Part shown: piece after piece, positions 1-10,872 of the stretch
Numbering within the stretch: position 1 is the stretch's first letter
How the letters are laid out: the number at the start of each line of letters is the position of its first letter
Origin: Chaenocephalus aceratus
Taxonomy: Eukaryota; Chordata; Actinopteri; Perciformes; Channichthyidae
Assembly (NCBI GenBank): GCA_023974075.1
Contig: CM043788.1
Coordinates: 17,135,928-17,199,927, forward strand
Reading direction: 5' to 3'
Length of the DNA stretch: 64,000 bases
Notes under the pieces: generated by a model
Database searches by the model: none
Told to the model about the DNA's origin: nothing
The model's input: the letters and a program-made list of their open reading frames with translations, nothing else
Position numbers and translations under genes: made by a program

Positions 1-94
1 ATTTTCTACATATCTTCTAGAAACATATTTTCTCCACGTTACGTTTCTTGTGAAACTTCAGAATTTGTATTGACCGCCATTCAAATGACAGAGT

Positions 95-520
95 TGTTTT
101 TCCCCAAAAGTGGGCGGGGCCGTAATTTTTGCCCGGAAGTGACGTAGGTTTTACTCTCATCTATGGTTCCCCTCGTCCCTTGGAAGAGGCAGAGAGGTGG
201 GTGTTTTTCATCTGCTGGTAGACTACCGGTGAGATTTACAGCAGGAGAACACGCCGTCCACTGCGGAGAATAAACAGAAGGGCAACCATGCTCCGGGGTC
301 TTCTTCGCTGCTTTTGGTGTATTTTGTGGTGGCAGCAGCGCCACTTACAGGCACTATGTGTGTACTACATTTATATATGTTACTACAGCATTTCCAGCGG
401 GTCGAGCAGTATGTGAACGGACAAGTTAATTGAGCCGAATGCGTGTGAACGGAAAACTTTTTGAAACTAATTCGGTGCGTAAACGCAAACGTACCCGTTT
501 CGTCCTTATTTTGGTACTCA
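95..520. mobile_element. Harbinger-family end fragment (left flank of the solo LTR)
   Basis: Contains GCAGGAGAACACGCCGTCCA and TTGGTGTATTTTGTGG in the orientation opposite to 1513-1830. The solo LTR at 526 appears to have inserted at its edge. The rest of the element is not identifiable. Confidence 0.5.
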
Positions 521-894
521 CCTTTTGTGTTTCGTGCTAGGTCCCTTCACTCCCTATCCTTGTGTGTGTCTCCCGCTCTCATCAGCATCAGCCCCACCTC
601 TGATTGTTTCCATCTGTGCCCAAATTACCTTTTTGTTTACATTTTCCAGCCTTCCTTTGTCTTGTGTCAGTTTGTCTTGTCCTGTCTCCATGTCAGTCTG
701 CGTACCAGCAATTATTGATCTTATCTCAATCCTGATTCATGCTCCTGATTTACTTTGTAAGTTTTGTTCCTCACTTAGTGAGCGATTTTCTCTTGTGCCT
801 TTGATCTTTTTTTGTATTCCTATTTTGAAAATAAAGTATTCACTTATACTTTAACTCTGTCTCCCGTGTTGTGCATTTGAGTCCTTTACCTTGT

Positions 895-2079
895 CAGGGT
901 ATATGCAGGAATCCTGAAGTCAAATTTAATTACCTTTTAAGACCCTTTCCATACATTTTAAGACCTCATCGCAACTTCGAGTTCTAACCGGTTACATTGG
1001 TGACACAATTTACCTCACATTTACTATATTGATTGTAAGATAGCACAACTAAACAGAGTGCAGACAGACTACTGAAGCCTCCTCTCCACATGAACTTCAA
1101 CCTCTCTGTGGGTTAGGGTTAATGCAGTATGCTGCTTTGTTGCTTCTGTACTCTGTGCTCTTTCATTCCAGTAGAACCATCAGAAACTATTAGAAACCAG
1201 TATTTGACCAATAAACAAAACAATTGACAAAACTTTGAACTATGAAATATATGAAACTTTGGTGAGCTTCAGCGGGGTAATGCCATATAGGAGCTCCCTC
1301 ACAAATACCCAGGGGTTAAATTGGGCTGGGGCTGTCCGGGGCTAAGCCCGGCACATAGGACGATGCTCTAACGTCATCACCCTCACACATTTGTCATATG
1401 TTTACAAAAAACGATATATATGTTAAGACTTTTCTTGTTCTTAATATAGACTATATTTAGGGTCGATATGTGTTGACCTTACTTTAAAATAGCAGATCTC
1501 TGTGAACGGATATAGTTTGGCTTAGACCCCGGCCCCACGAGGACGCATACAGTAAAACACATACGCAAACGCAAAAAAGTCTTCCGTTCAAGCGCATTCG
1601 ATTAATTAACGTGTCCGTTCACACTAGACCGCTGGAAATGCTGGACACGCTGTAGTACATATGCCAGGCCTGTAAGTGGCGCTGCTGCCGCCACAAAATA
1701 CACCAACAGCAGCGAAGAAGACCCCGGAGCATGGTTGTCATGGTTGCCCTTCTGTTTATTCTCCGCGGTGGACGGCGTGTTCTCCTGCTGTATATCTCTC
1801 AGGTAGTCCACCAGCAGATAAACCCCCCCCCCACAGAGCGGAGCAAGGCAACGAAACTTAAAATAAGAAGCAGCATTTTATGGCACGCTATGCATGGGGC
1901 CAACTTGAGGGGGTTTCCCGACATGTTGTTTCAGTAAATTAAAGGGTGTTTCATGTTGTCGTTGCTGTGGACCTTCTTAATACCTTGGAAAATGCCGTTT
2001 AATACTTTTTAATAGCCTTAATTTTCGCTAAATTGATTTATCAACTTTTAATACTTTTTAAGACCCCGCGGACACCCTG
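895..2079. mobile_element. DNA transposon inserted in the solo LTR
   Basis: Ends are CAGGGTATATGCAGG (left) and the reverse complement of CAGGGTGTCCGCGGGG (right), with a 5-base direct repeat CTTGT on both sides (890-894, 2080-2084). The right end carries the TTAATACTTTTTAAGACC motif common in fish genomes. No transposase ORF is seen. A Harbinger-end fragment lies inside at about 1513-1830. Confidence 0.7.
1513..1830. mobile_element. Harbinger-family end fragment, inverted relative to the copy at about 240-465
   Basis: The block with CAAAATACACCAACAGCAGC and GGCGTGTTCTCCTGCTG is an inverted relative of 240-465 and a direct relative of 3590-3780. All three look like the same terminal region of the element at 3519-5504. 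It starts with a degenerate GACCCCGGCCCCACG end after TTA. Open frames in these blocks are short and probably incidental. Confidence 0.6.
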
Positions 2080-2615
2080 CTTGTGTATCCAAGTTCGTGA
2101 CACCTTTAAATGCAGTCGGGGCTCCTAAAAATTACGATCCCATTCAACAAAACTGCATTGTTGATTATGTTTCGAGGGAAGCAGATGACAAATGTATTCT
2201 TAGTCCGGGTAGACTAGAGGTAAACCCAGGACAACTTTTCCCAAATGAAACCAAACATAATCGCAGGCTAAAATACCTAACATAATGTTACATACTTAAA
2301 TCACCTAAGTAACAAAACAAACTATACCTTAGACACTTTCACACCGGAGTACTTTTTACCCCCGAACTAGGCCGATAGGGGGGAGATTTGGTTTCACACC
2401 AAAAAGGATCTGGGCCTAGTCCCTAGTTTGCGCAAACCTTTTCACCTCCAGATCGTCCCTGGGGAGTAAATGGTTCGTGGGTGTGTCGGCCACGCTAACA
2501 ATTTCTGATTGGCTGGGCAAATTGCAAACCACTCCCCGTAAAACTCCGAAAAGTTTTGTGAAGCCGCAATTTTATTTGCTCGCATTAGCTCAGCGCACCA
2601 ACGGAGAGAGACGAA

Positions 2616-2713
2616 CTTATGAAAACACAAAAGAAAACATGGGAGCGGTGGAGAGATGAGGAGGAGTCGGCGCTTCTGGCTATTTACTCGGAAGAGGCGA
2701 CCCAGCAGCTTCA
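2616..2713 (+). pseudogene. Myb/SANT-domain fragment of a Harbinger-type element
   Basis: The frame beginning at 2619 reads KTQKKTWERWRDEEESALLA and then IYSEEATQQL. The W, W and DEE-ALL pattern is typical of the MADF/Myb-SANT proteins encoded next to Harbinger transposases. The similarity stops after about 32 residues, so this is a fragment. Family resemblance is from memory, not a search. Confidence 0.4.
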
Positions 2714-3204
2714 TTTGTCACCCCTCGATTCCACTGGGTCCGTCTGCGTCGCGTCACGGCTTCGCCGCAGTTTTGGTCCGGCCTCCTCCGGCGTCATACC
2801 TTACTGGCCGCGTTTCAGAAGCATTTCAGAAGCGGAGCGTCTTGCCTGCCGGTTCGCAGTTTTTGTTGATTTAGGCATATTTCCTGGACAGGCTACTTTG
2901 TACAGACAAAGTTAATAATAATTGTAATATCCCAGTTATAAACGACATGAATCAAAGATGTGTTGCTGTATTTTAGTGGTAAGAAAATGCATTCATCATC
3001 ATAATTATTCTATAATTTACACAGTGCCTGTAAACCGGAGGAGAGCGCTGGCATTTCTCCTCCTACTTGAAAGACTATGGAGGGATAGGGTCTGCAAAAT
3101 TAGTTTATTTTGGGGATGGGCCGGATGCTGTCACCGTTCCACTTCCTGCCCGGCGCCTCTGCAACACCTCGCGTCGGAATTTTGACGGGTGATTAATTGC
3201 CGCC

Positions 3205-3452
<248 letters not shown>

Positions 3453-3739
3453 TCTTACACAAACAGAAAGTCACAGATAAATGTGGCTTAATTTGCCTAA
3501 TCCTCCCTCGGGGACTTAGGCACCGTCTACACGGAGACGAAAACGAACCGAGGTCGATATCAAAAAGTCTTCTGTCCACACGGAATCGGCATAAGAAACG
3601 TGTCCGTCCACACGAGACCACTCGACCCACTGGAGACGCTGTAGTACGTATGCCGGGCCTGTAAGTAGCGCTGTACTTCCGCCACAAAATACACCAAAAG
3701 CAGCGAGTAAGACCCCCCGAGCATGGTTGCCATGGTTGC

Positions 3740-3912
3740 CTGGTTACCCTTCTGGTTATTCTCCGCGGTGCATTTAGCAACATGTAGTTCATGTAGTTCT
3801 CCATGTCCACTTGTTGCTGATGGTTGTGGTAGAGGAGCTGTAGATTTTGCACTAACATCTGTATCATGGTCAGTAGCGTCTGGAGCACGAAAGCAACCCT
3901 GTGATCCGCCAT
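3740..3912 (-). pseudogene. Harbinger transposase N-terminal-like fragment
   Basis: The minus-strand frame from 3912 reads MADHRVAFVLQTLLTMIQML, then a QNLQLLYHNHQQQ segment and an arginine-rich RRITRRVTRQ stretch, in the style of HARBI1-like N-termini. It then runs into the element end and the AC repeat. The codons for LLTM-QMLVQN recur in the MITE at 16218-16552, which supports a common autonomous parent. No catalytic DDE segment is present. Confidence 0.35.
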
Positions 3913-4299
3913 TGTTGTTGTTGTTGGCGAAACACATCAGCAATGACGCAGGTGACGCTGGAGTGAGCAGCAGAGGTGGGGAGAGCTATGGGGTCATCGT
4001 TATCAGGAAATGATCGTATTGGGCGTACACACGGAGCCGTTTGACCCCCCAGAGCGTTTCGTCCGCAGATCTACCCACCTTGGGAGCCGTTATCACAGGG
4101 CTATCGGATTGGGCTCTGAATCCGCGTTTCGGTGTCGGCCTTGTGTGGACGAACCGTCTATACCACTGACCATCAACTGGAGGCCCGCGGGCCACATCCG
4201 GCCCACCAGACATTCTCATCCGGCCCGAGAAAGTGTCTATTGGATAAATGTTGGCCCTTGGACAAATGTAGTTGGTGATCCCTGGTCTATACGATAGAG

Positions 4300-5451
4300 C
4301 AGTGGTTCTCAAACTTTTTCAATAATGTACCCCCTTTGAAAAAGCCAAGTACCCCCTGATCAGCACAAAAACAATTTGTTAGGGAAAAAATGCCTATATA
4401 AAGAGGTACAGTACGGCGGTGCACCATCGGTGTCTGATTTATTAAAACAACAACCTTGTAACTGAGAAACACTTAAATGCTACATTTCAAATGTTTACAA
4501 TCCATCACTAAATTCATGGCAAACCAATTTCAACATAATAACACTAAGACGACATTGAACTGATCTTTTTAATAAGTTGTACTTACAATTTAGTGAGAAA
4601 CATGGGCTTGTGCTTCACTGAGGATCTTTGTCATTCTAGGTGACAGGGAGACAACCTGCAGTTATTACACTTCGCGTTTTGAAATAATGTGTAACTCTGT
4701 TCATATAAAACCCACACTGCTAAAACTTCGTTGCTTTTCCTAAAATTGGTATATTTATTTATTTTGGGGCGTGGGAAATGAAGAGAGAAAAATATATGAG
4801 CATTTTATGAGCATGGGATTTTGACCCCTCATATAAACGTATGCATAATGCTATACTTTGCGGCCACACGCCGTTGCCAAGCAACGCTTATTGTTTAGGT
4901 CCTTTGATAAGCAGGCAGTCATATAATTAGCTAGAACTAGCTAGATCTGATAGATTTGGATATAAACGCGAGTGAAGACCGGACGCGAGAGAGAGATCAG
5001 AGATCAGATCAGCTGTTGCTGACGGAAAACACGCAGCTCTTCCGGATCACAGCTGCCCCACTGTGACGGACCGTTGAGCGGAGCAAAATACACTAAGAGT
5101 AAGACCTAACACACTTAGCTAGTTTATATACTCTGGAACTAGCTAAACTAGTTATAAATATATGTATTCTTTACTGTCGGGTCACTTATTAGAGGATCAG
5201 CGAGCTGCACGAGACTGACGGGCTGTCAGGAGAGGGAGAGGAAAAGAGAGCACCCCGTTTATTTTTCCCATTTTATTATCCGGAATTACTGTAAACTTTT
5301 GAATAAAGTAGTTAATCTACTATTAGTAGTAGTTTGTTTAAATGCATTACTTATGTTTTTTTTTTCATGAACATAAAATAAATCTCACGTACCCCCTGCA
5401 GTAGTCTAACGTACCCCTAGGGGTCCGCGTACCCCCATTTGAGAACCACTG
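4300..5451. mobile_element. non-autonomous hAT element (CAGTGGTTCTCAAAC ends)
   Basis: Begins CAGTGGTTCTCAAAC and ends GTTTGAGAACCACTG-like sequence (TTTGAGAACCACTG), with a perfect 8-base duplication CGATAGAG at 4292-4299 and 5452-5459. It is 1152 bases long and no transposase ORF is seen. The interior is AT-rich. Confidence 0.88.
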
Positions 5452-6049
5452 CGATAGAGAACGTTAGCGGATTCAACAAGTATAGTCTCCGTATAGACGG
5501 GGCCTTATTCCGGTGAGAACGCGATCTGCTAGGACAGTTCGAGGGACTAAAGAGTTCGGGGGGAACAAGTACCGGGGACAAGTACCGGCCAAGTACTTGG
5601 TCTGAAAGTGGCTCTTGTCAAGTAATCACATGTTCAAACTGCGACCGTACTCCCGGGGGGAAATAGGCTACTATCAAAACTTAATTGAGAATGCAGTTTC
5701 ATTGTACAGGAACCTCATCTTAAAATACAGGGTTTCTTAATGACCACTATGCAGCTTTATTTCTGTATCTGGAAAATATATTAATCAAAAACTGATGTAT
5801 TGTAGGCAGATCAGGGCCAGGGGCAAAAGAAGAAAGATCTGAAGTTACAACGACCGTATTATCCAGTTCGTACATAATGAGAAATAAAAATAGTTCTACT
5901 GCAGTATAACAGACAGAATAACAGTGGAGATTCAGCGTGAAAGGAGGAAAATCCTTGACTGATGCAGTGTTTCAGTTGCCACATCATCTTTCCAAACACA
6001 CCTAGTGATTAGCCCAAAGCAGAGACAGGCCTGGACACAACTGACACAT

Positions 6050-6238
6050 TACATTTTACTTGTTAGACACTTTTATCCAAAGCGACTTACATACTCAATA
6101 CTGTGGAAAATCCCCACAGGAGGAATTTGGGGTGCTGTGTCTTGCCCAGGGACACAACGACATGCTGACTGCAGTGGGGTTTGAACCTCTGTTCCCCTGA
6201 TCCGAACACCAACGCATATAGCCCACTGCGCCACACGC
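6050..6238 (+). repeat. tRNA-like SINE-type dispersed repeat, copy 1
   Basis: The block starts with CTTTTATCCAAAGCGACTTA and ends ACTGCGCCACA. It includes GGGGTTTGAACC, resembling a polymerase III B box. A closely similar copy lies at 32484-32674 in the same orientation. The family is very common in teleosts; its exact class (SINE or DNA-transposon relic) is not settled by the sequence. Confidence 0.65.
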
Positions 6239-6413
6239 AGCGCTACGCTAACATTACCGGAGACTCATCTCTCCCCAGAAACACTTTTCCTTAATGTCGC
6301 TATTTCCTTGTGCTTTTCAATGCAGCTGCATCATCAAAAACATCATCATACGGCACGCACCTTATGAGTCTCTATAGGTGAAACACAGCATGTATCAGAG
6401 CGCATGTTCTTAC

Positions 6414-6481
6414 CTGTTCGAACTCTCTGAGGCTGTGCATCTGTACCGGAAGGCCTTTGGCTGTCTCATCACACGAGAAAT
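6414..6481 (-). CDS. candidate coding exon of an unrecognised gene
   Basis: Minus strand: acceptor ctccacctgtgcag before 6481 and donor gtaagaac after 6414, both close to consensus. The 68-base exon is open in two frames. One gives (D)FSCDETAKGLPVQMHS followed by LREFEQ and ends in phase 0. It would join in phase to the candidate exon at 12353-12405, giving ...SIGPMM-D-FSCDETAKG. I do not recognise the protein. It is not part of any transposon I can delimit. It could be a chance pairing of splice motifs. Confidence 0.35.
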
Positions 6482-6789
6482 CTGCACAGGTGGAGAAGAA
6501 GGTTGTAAATAGATCAAAGCAGACATGTCTTTATAAGGGAATATATGGGGGAAAGCAATAAAGAAAACTTGGCTCCATTCATTTTTAACTTTCATTTCAT
6601 GAATCTTTCTTCTCGTGTTGTCTTTAATTGTGTTTTATGACCACTTCTCTCTGAGAAACGTTATGTTCCATGTTTTTTTACTGCTGACTGACATTTTTGT
6701 CCAACAAGCGCTCTCTGTCTCTTTTCTTGAATAGTTGGTTGTTGCTGATAGATAAATGCACGTAGGTTAGGTTTCATAAATGTGGGCAC

Positions 6790-7391
6790 TAGGGCTGAAC
6801 GATTAATTGATTTTAAATCAAAATAACGATTTGAAATGATGCAATTATCAAATCGCAAAGCGTGCGATTTTGTTTTCCTTTTTTTTTTCTTCTTGTGTGT
6901 CAGTCATCCCCACCAATCAGAAGTGCTGTGCTCCACATGTTTATCATTGTTAACCAATCAGAAGTGGCCAATGATAGTAAGTACAGATTGATCCAATCAC
7001 CTACCAAGTATTTTTGAAAGTGCCTTCCCTTTCCAAATGGCTTCCAATGGAGCTTTCCTAGATGGTTTGGTGAAACAAACCATCTGAGTCAGGTTAGTAA
7101 TGCTCCATCACATGTGTTACATCTATTACAGGGTGAATCTTTAACTGAAGCTTGACTTTAAAGCAACCCAACGGAAGTTTCATGTAAATGTAGTTCTTTC
7201 ACTCGGAGCTCGGGCTGCGGGTGCTAGAGACGTGAGCACATTGATACAACCTTCCTAGCCGGAGATATGGCCGCATTTTACAATAAACTTCCGTTGGGTC
7301 GCTTAAAAACAAATATCGCAAATCGAATCGCTATCGCAATATCTGTCAGAAAAATCGCAATTCGATTATTTCCCCAAATCGTGCAGCCCTA
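6790..7391. mobile_element. non-autonomous hAT element (TAGGGCTGAACGATT ends)
   Basis: Starts TAGGGCTGAACGATTAA and ends with the reverse complement of TAGGGCTGCACGATTTG. The perfect 8-base duplication is GTGGGCAC (6782-6789, 7392-7399). It is 602 bases with no ORF. It contains a smaller inverted-repeat element at 7158-7306. Confidence 0.9.
7158..7306. mobile_element. small MITE nested in the hAT element
   Basis: Inverted arms AAGCAACCCAACGGAAGTTT (7161-7180) and AAACTTCCGTTGGGTCGCTT (7285-7304) differ at one base. TTAA occurs at both edges (7158-7161, 7303-7306). The interior holds CAATAAACTTCC and a short GC-rich block. Confidence 0.5.
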
Positions 7392-7399
7392 GTGGGCAC

Positions 7400-8559
7400 C
7401 AGAAAAGCCTGAACTGAACTATATATTTGAGTCCTAACATGTTTAAAATTACCAAATGATATGGGCCTTCTTGTTGTATTCTTCTTTTAAAACCAGCAGC
7501 TGACAAAACAAATCTTTCCTCTGCTTTTGATTGATCACATGGTCTTCCTCAAGAGAGTAAAAGTAGCTTAGCTCTTGAAACGTTGACACTTTGGATACTG
7601 GAGTTTACATTATTTAGTACCCTTTTAGGACTTGGGACAGGGTCTATACAGGTCATTTTAAACTTCCTTTGCTGATGAAAACCCTGTGAAACATTTCAAA
7701 GCTCAACAACAAGCAAAAAAGTGGGGAATGTTTTGTCTACTTTTGTTTTTAAACGGAAGCACACAAAGAACAGGTAAGTCTAGTTAGTTGTGCTTAATGC
7801 AAATAACCATAGACCATTAATTCTGACTTCCTTCAATTAAAATAGTTCCGCTGTTCGGGAAACACAACAGAGCTGAAATGTAAACACCTCTTGGCTTTAG
7901 CCTCTCTGAGACGTCCTGATCAACCCTCTCCTCATTATAACCCTATTAAACCTGGATATATGGGCCGTGTCCACCCACACACACACACAGACACACACAC
8001 ACACACAGATTTGACATGGTGTATTAACGTCCAGCTGAAACACTTCCAGAGGTCTCAAGACGTCTCAAAGCCAAACTTATCATCTGTAAAAGGCCAGGAG
8101 CGTTCCCAGAAAACTCCACATAGAAGGGATTTATACAATAGTTCATATTTTATCCCTTTAAAAGCAGGCCAATTGGTTTGCAGTGGAATAGGGGCGGGGG
8201 TGGTGGCGTGCCAGACCCCGAGTGGTGTAATCAAGACGACTTTGGCAGAGCACAGATTTCTGACGGTTACTTAAAATTGCGGAACATTATTATTAAAAAG
8301 CTACTCCGTAACATGAAGGTAGACATTTATTCTGGATTGAGGCCTGGAGCATGCTGCAGTACAAACTATTACACAACAGTGATATGAATGACCCACTGGT
8401 AAAACTATGAACGCACGAGCAATTCAATATGTTGTGTTACTCTACTTGTGAGGACCTTCATTGACATAATGTGTTCCTTCGTGCAAACTGTAATGCCTTA
8501 AATCAAAAGTTTAACATTTTAGGAAATTTGCCATTTTTGCGTTGTTGTTCATATTGACA
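7400..8559. other. mostly unique sequence
   Basis: No gene is seen. There is an AC run at 7975-8008 and an open frame at 7891-8274 that crosses it and has no recognisable domain. The end (8594-8640) contains the GCTAAGCTTAGCATAAAG motif, repeated at 32285-32310 as part of a common fish repeat. Confidence 0.5.
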
Positions 8560-10872
8560 TCAATGTCTTGGTTGTTTGTTAAGAACAGAGCTGGAGTCAA
8601 AGATATACTTAGCTAAGCTAAGCTTAGCATAAAGTCTGAAAGCGGGGCGAGGGAGGAGAAAACACAGGGGCACCAGGTGAACACAATCGGACACACCAGG
8701 GAAACTAACGACAGGAGGAAAAACACAGGGAAAAGGACCAGACAATATACCAAGAGGAAAACATGACAGGGAGAACAGCAAAGCACCCAAAACAAGACAT
8801 ACAAAACGTGACATAACACAATAATCGTAACAGAACCCCCCCCTCAAGGGACGGATTCCAGACGTCCCTAAAACACCAAAACAGTCCAATAAACGTCCAA
8901 AAAAACAATGTCCAGCAGGGTGGGTGGAGGGGGACCGGAGGAGGGACACAAAACTAGGGCCACCAGGGTGGGTGGAGGGGGTCAGGAGGACGGGTTTGGG
9001 CTGACAACCCAGGAGCACCGCGGAGGACCCGGAAGGGATCTCGGGCGGAAGGCCCGGGGGCAAGGCAGAAGCCGAGAAGGGGGACTCAGGCGGACGGCCC
9101 GGGGGCAAGACAGAGTCCAAGGTGGGGGTTATGGAGGGGCGAAGGCCACCGCGGGCGAACTCAGGGGGCCGAGCCTGAGAGTGAGGGCCGCGGCCGGGAA
9201 AGTCAGGGGGCCGGGCTCGAGGGCGAAGGCCGTGCCCCTCCGGGGGCCGGGCTCGAGGGCGAAGACCGCGGCTCTCAGGGGGCCGGGCAGGAAGGCGCTG
9301 ACGGGACAACGCCAGAGGCCGGGCAGAACCCGGTGTCGGCCGGACAGGAACCGGCGCTGGTGGGACAGGCCTCGGCAGGATCCCCCACGGAAGAGGACCA
9401 GGAGTTGGCAGGACCCCCGGCAGGAGGGCAGTCGGCGGGACCCCCAACGGGACAGGACACCGGATTGGCAGGACCCCCGGCAGGAGAGCAGTCAGCGGGA
9501 CCTCCAACAGGACAGGACACCGGGTTGGCAGGACCCCCGGCAGAAGCGCAGTCGGCGGGACCCCCAACGGGATCGGACATAGGGTTGGCAGGACCCCCGG
9601 CAGGAGAGTAGTCGGCGGGACCTCCAACGGGACTGGACATAGGGTTGGCAGGACCCCTGGCAGGAGAGTAGTCAACGGGACCCCCAACGGGACAGGACAT
9701 AGGGTTGGCAGGACCCCCGGCAGGAGAGTAGTCGGCGGGATCCCCAACGGGACAAGACATGGAGTTAGCAGGACCCCCAGCGGAACCTCCAACGGCACTT
9801 CAGTAGGAACTTGAATTGGGACTTGAGTAGGAACTTGAGTTGGGACTGGAGAGGGAACTTGACAGGGGACTTGAGAGGGAACTGGAGAGGGGGCTTGAGA
9901 GGGAACTGGAGAGGAAACTAGAGAGGGGATTCGAGAGGGAACTGGAGAGGGGACTTGAGAGGAAACTGGAGAGGGGACTTGAGAGGAAACTGGAGAGGGG
10001 ACTTGAGAAGAAACTTGAGATGGGACTAGAGGAGGGACTAGAGGAGGGACTAGAGTTGGTACCTGAGAAGTGACTACAGAAGTGACTAGAGGTGTGACTG
10101 GAGAAGGGACTAGAGAAGTGACCTGAGGAGGGACTAGAGAAGGGACTTGGGAAGGGACTAGAGAAGGGACTAGAGGGGGAACTCGAGAAGAGACTAGAGA
10201 AGGGAAAAGAGATGGGACTATGGCAGCTGGGGCAAGAGCTGGGTCTGGAACCATGGTTGCAGGGGCCGGAATTGAAGCCAGAATCATGGCTGTAAGGTCC
10301 GGTTCTGAAGCCGGAAACATGGTTGTAAGGTCCGGTTCTGGAGCCGGAAACATGGCTATATGGGCCGGCTCTGGAGCCGAATCCATGGCTGCCGGGACCG
10401 GTTCTGGGTCTGTAACCATGGCTGCTGGGGGCTGAACTGGTTCTGGAACCATGGCCCTTTGGGCTCGTGCTGCTAACCTGGCCTTGCGACTCCTTCCTTT
10501 AGGAGCCGTTTGGAGGCTCCGTGGACCTCCAAAGGCCAGACGAGTACCAGCGAATGGCTCCTGGACTGTAGCAAACACTGGGGCAGAAGCCAGGGTTGAC
10601 TCCAAACGGACCACACCGATGCGTGTGGTGTCATAACGGGAGTTGGGAGGCCTGGGGCTGTCAGGCAGGGGATAACACACCATGAGGAAATCCAAAATCC
10701 CGCCCGGCGAGAATCTCACCAAGCCTGGTTTCTCCATAGTTATCTGGCGTGCCGCTGTCAGAGCAGCCTCTCGCTGCTGAACCCCGGACGCTCCCACCCA
10801 TTGATCAGAGCAGGTAGCCAAAGAAAAAGTAAAATCCAACAATTCCTGCTCAAAAGGATCTGCTGGGCCCAT
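8560..10872 (-). CDS. proline/valine-rich tandem-repeat ORF of the LTR element, copy 1
   Basis: 770 codons uninterrupted from ATG at 10872, 17 bases after the LTR. The N-terminus MGPADPFEQELLDFTFSLAT and the block FATVQEPFAGTRLAFGGPRS (about residues 100-120) are conserved in the copy at 22545. A basic stretch GRSRKARLAARAQRA follows. The rest is low complexity: MVP-PEP repeats, short VPSQVPS/LVPPLVP repeats, then a 20-residue repeat of the type VPLGVPPTALLPGVLPTLCP about seven times, then arginine/proline-rich sequence. The last about 90 codons read through the 3' LTR and flank. Position suggests a Gag-like product, but I see no zinc knuckle or other Gag motif. Confidence 0.6.
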   Translation of the reverse strand: MGPADPFEQELLDFTFSLATCSDQWVGASGVQQREAALTAARQITMEKPGLVRFSPGGILDFLMVCYPLPDSPRPPNSRYDTTRIGVVRLESTLASAPVFATVQEPFAGTRLAFGGPRSLQTAPKGRSRKARLAARAQRAMVPEPVQPPAAMVTDPEPVPAAMDSAPEPAHIAMFPAPEPDLTTMFPASEPDLTAMILASIPAPATMVPDPALAPAAIVPSLFPSLVSSRVPPLVPSLVPSQVPSLVPPQVTSLVPSPVTPLVTSVVTSQVPTLVPPLVPPLVPSQVSSQVPSPVSSQVPSPVSSQVPSPVPSRIPSLVSSPVPSQAPSPVPSQVPCQVPSPVPTQVPTQVPIQVPTEVPLEVPLGVLLTPCLVPLGIPPTTLLPGVLPTLCPVPLGVPLTTLLPGVLPTLCPVPLEVPPTTLLPGVLPTLCPIPLGVPPTALLPGVLPTRCPVLLEVPLTALLPGVLPIRCPVPLGVPPTALLPGVLPTPGPLPWGILPRPVPPAPVPVRPTPGSARPLALSRQRLPARPPESRGLRPRARPPEGHGLRPRARPPDFPGRGPHSQARPPEFARGGLRPSITPTLDSVLPPGRPPESPFSASALPPGLPPEIPSGSSAVLLGCQPKPVLLTPSTHPGGPSFVSLLRSPSTHPAGHCFFGRLLDCFGVLGTSGIRPLRGGFCYDYCVMSRFVCLVLGALLFSLSCFPLGILSGPFPCVFPPVVSFPGVSDCVHLVPLCFLLPRPAFRLYAKLSLAKYIFDSSSVLNKQPRH

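Larger units (their letters stand above)
526..2102. mobile_element. solo LTR (about 387 bases net) interrupted by a DNA transposon
   Basis: The LTR begins TGTGTTTCGTGC at 526 and ends TTCGTGACA at 2102. It is flanked by the 5-base duplication CCTTT (521-525 and 2103-2107). An AATAAA lies at 829-834 with a TGCATTTGAGTCC block after it, the same layout as the LTRs at 22155 and 10890. Removing 895-2084 leaves about 387 bases, close to the 371-381 base LTRs of the two retrotransposons further on, so it is probably a relative. No internal region remains. Confidence 0.75.
3519..5504. mobile_element. PIF/Harbinger element, split by a hAT element
   Basis: Terminal repeats are GGCACCGTCTACACGGAGAC (left) and, reverse complemented, GGCCCCGTCTATACGGAGAC (right). 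They are flanked by the 3-base duplication TTA (3516-3518, 5505-5507), as expected for PIF/Harbinger. Without the nested hAT (4300-5451 plus its 8-base duplication) it is about 0.8 kb. A degenerate transposase N-terminus lies on the minus strand at about 3740-3912. Confidence 0.75.

Noticed and set aside
8908..9760. Plus-strand Gly/Arg-rich and minus-strand Pro/Ala-rich ORFs
   Set aside because: Other-frame shadows of the copy 1 retrotransposon ORF.
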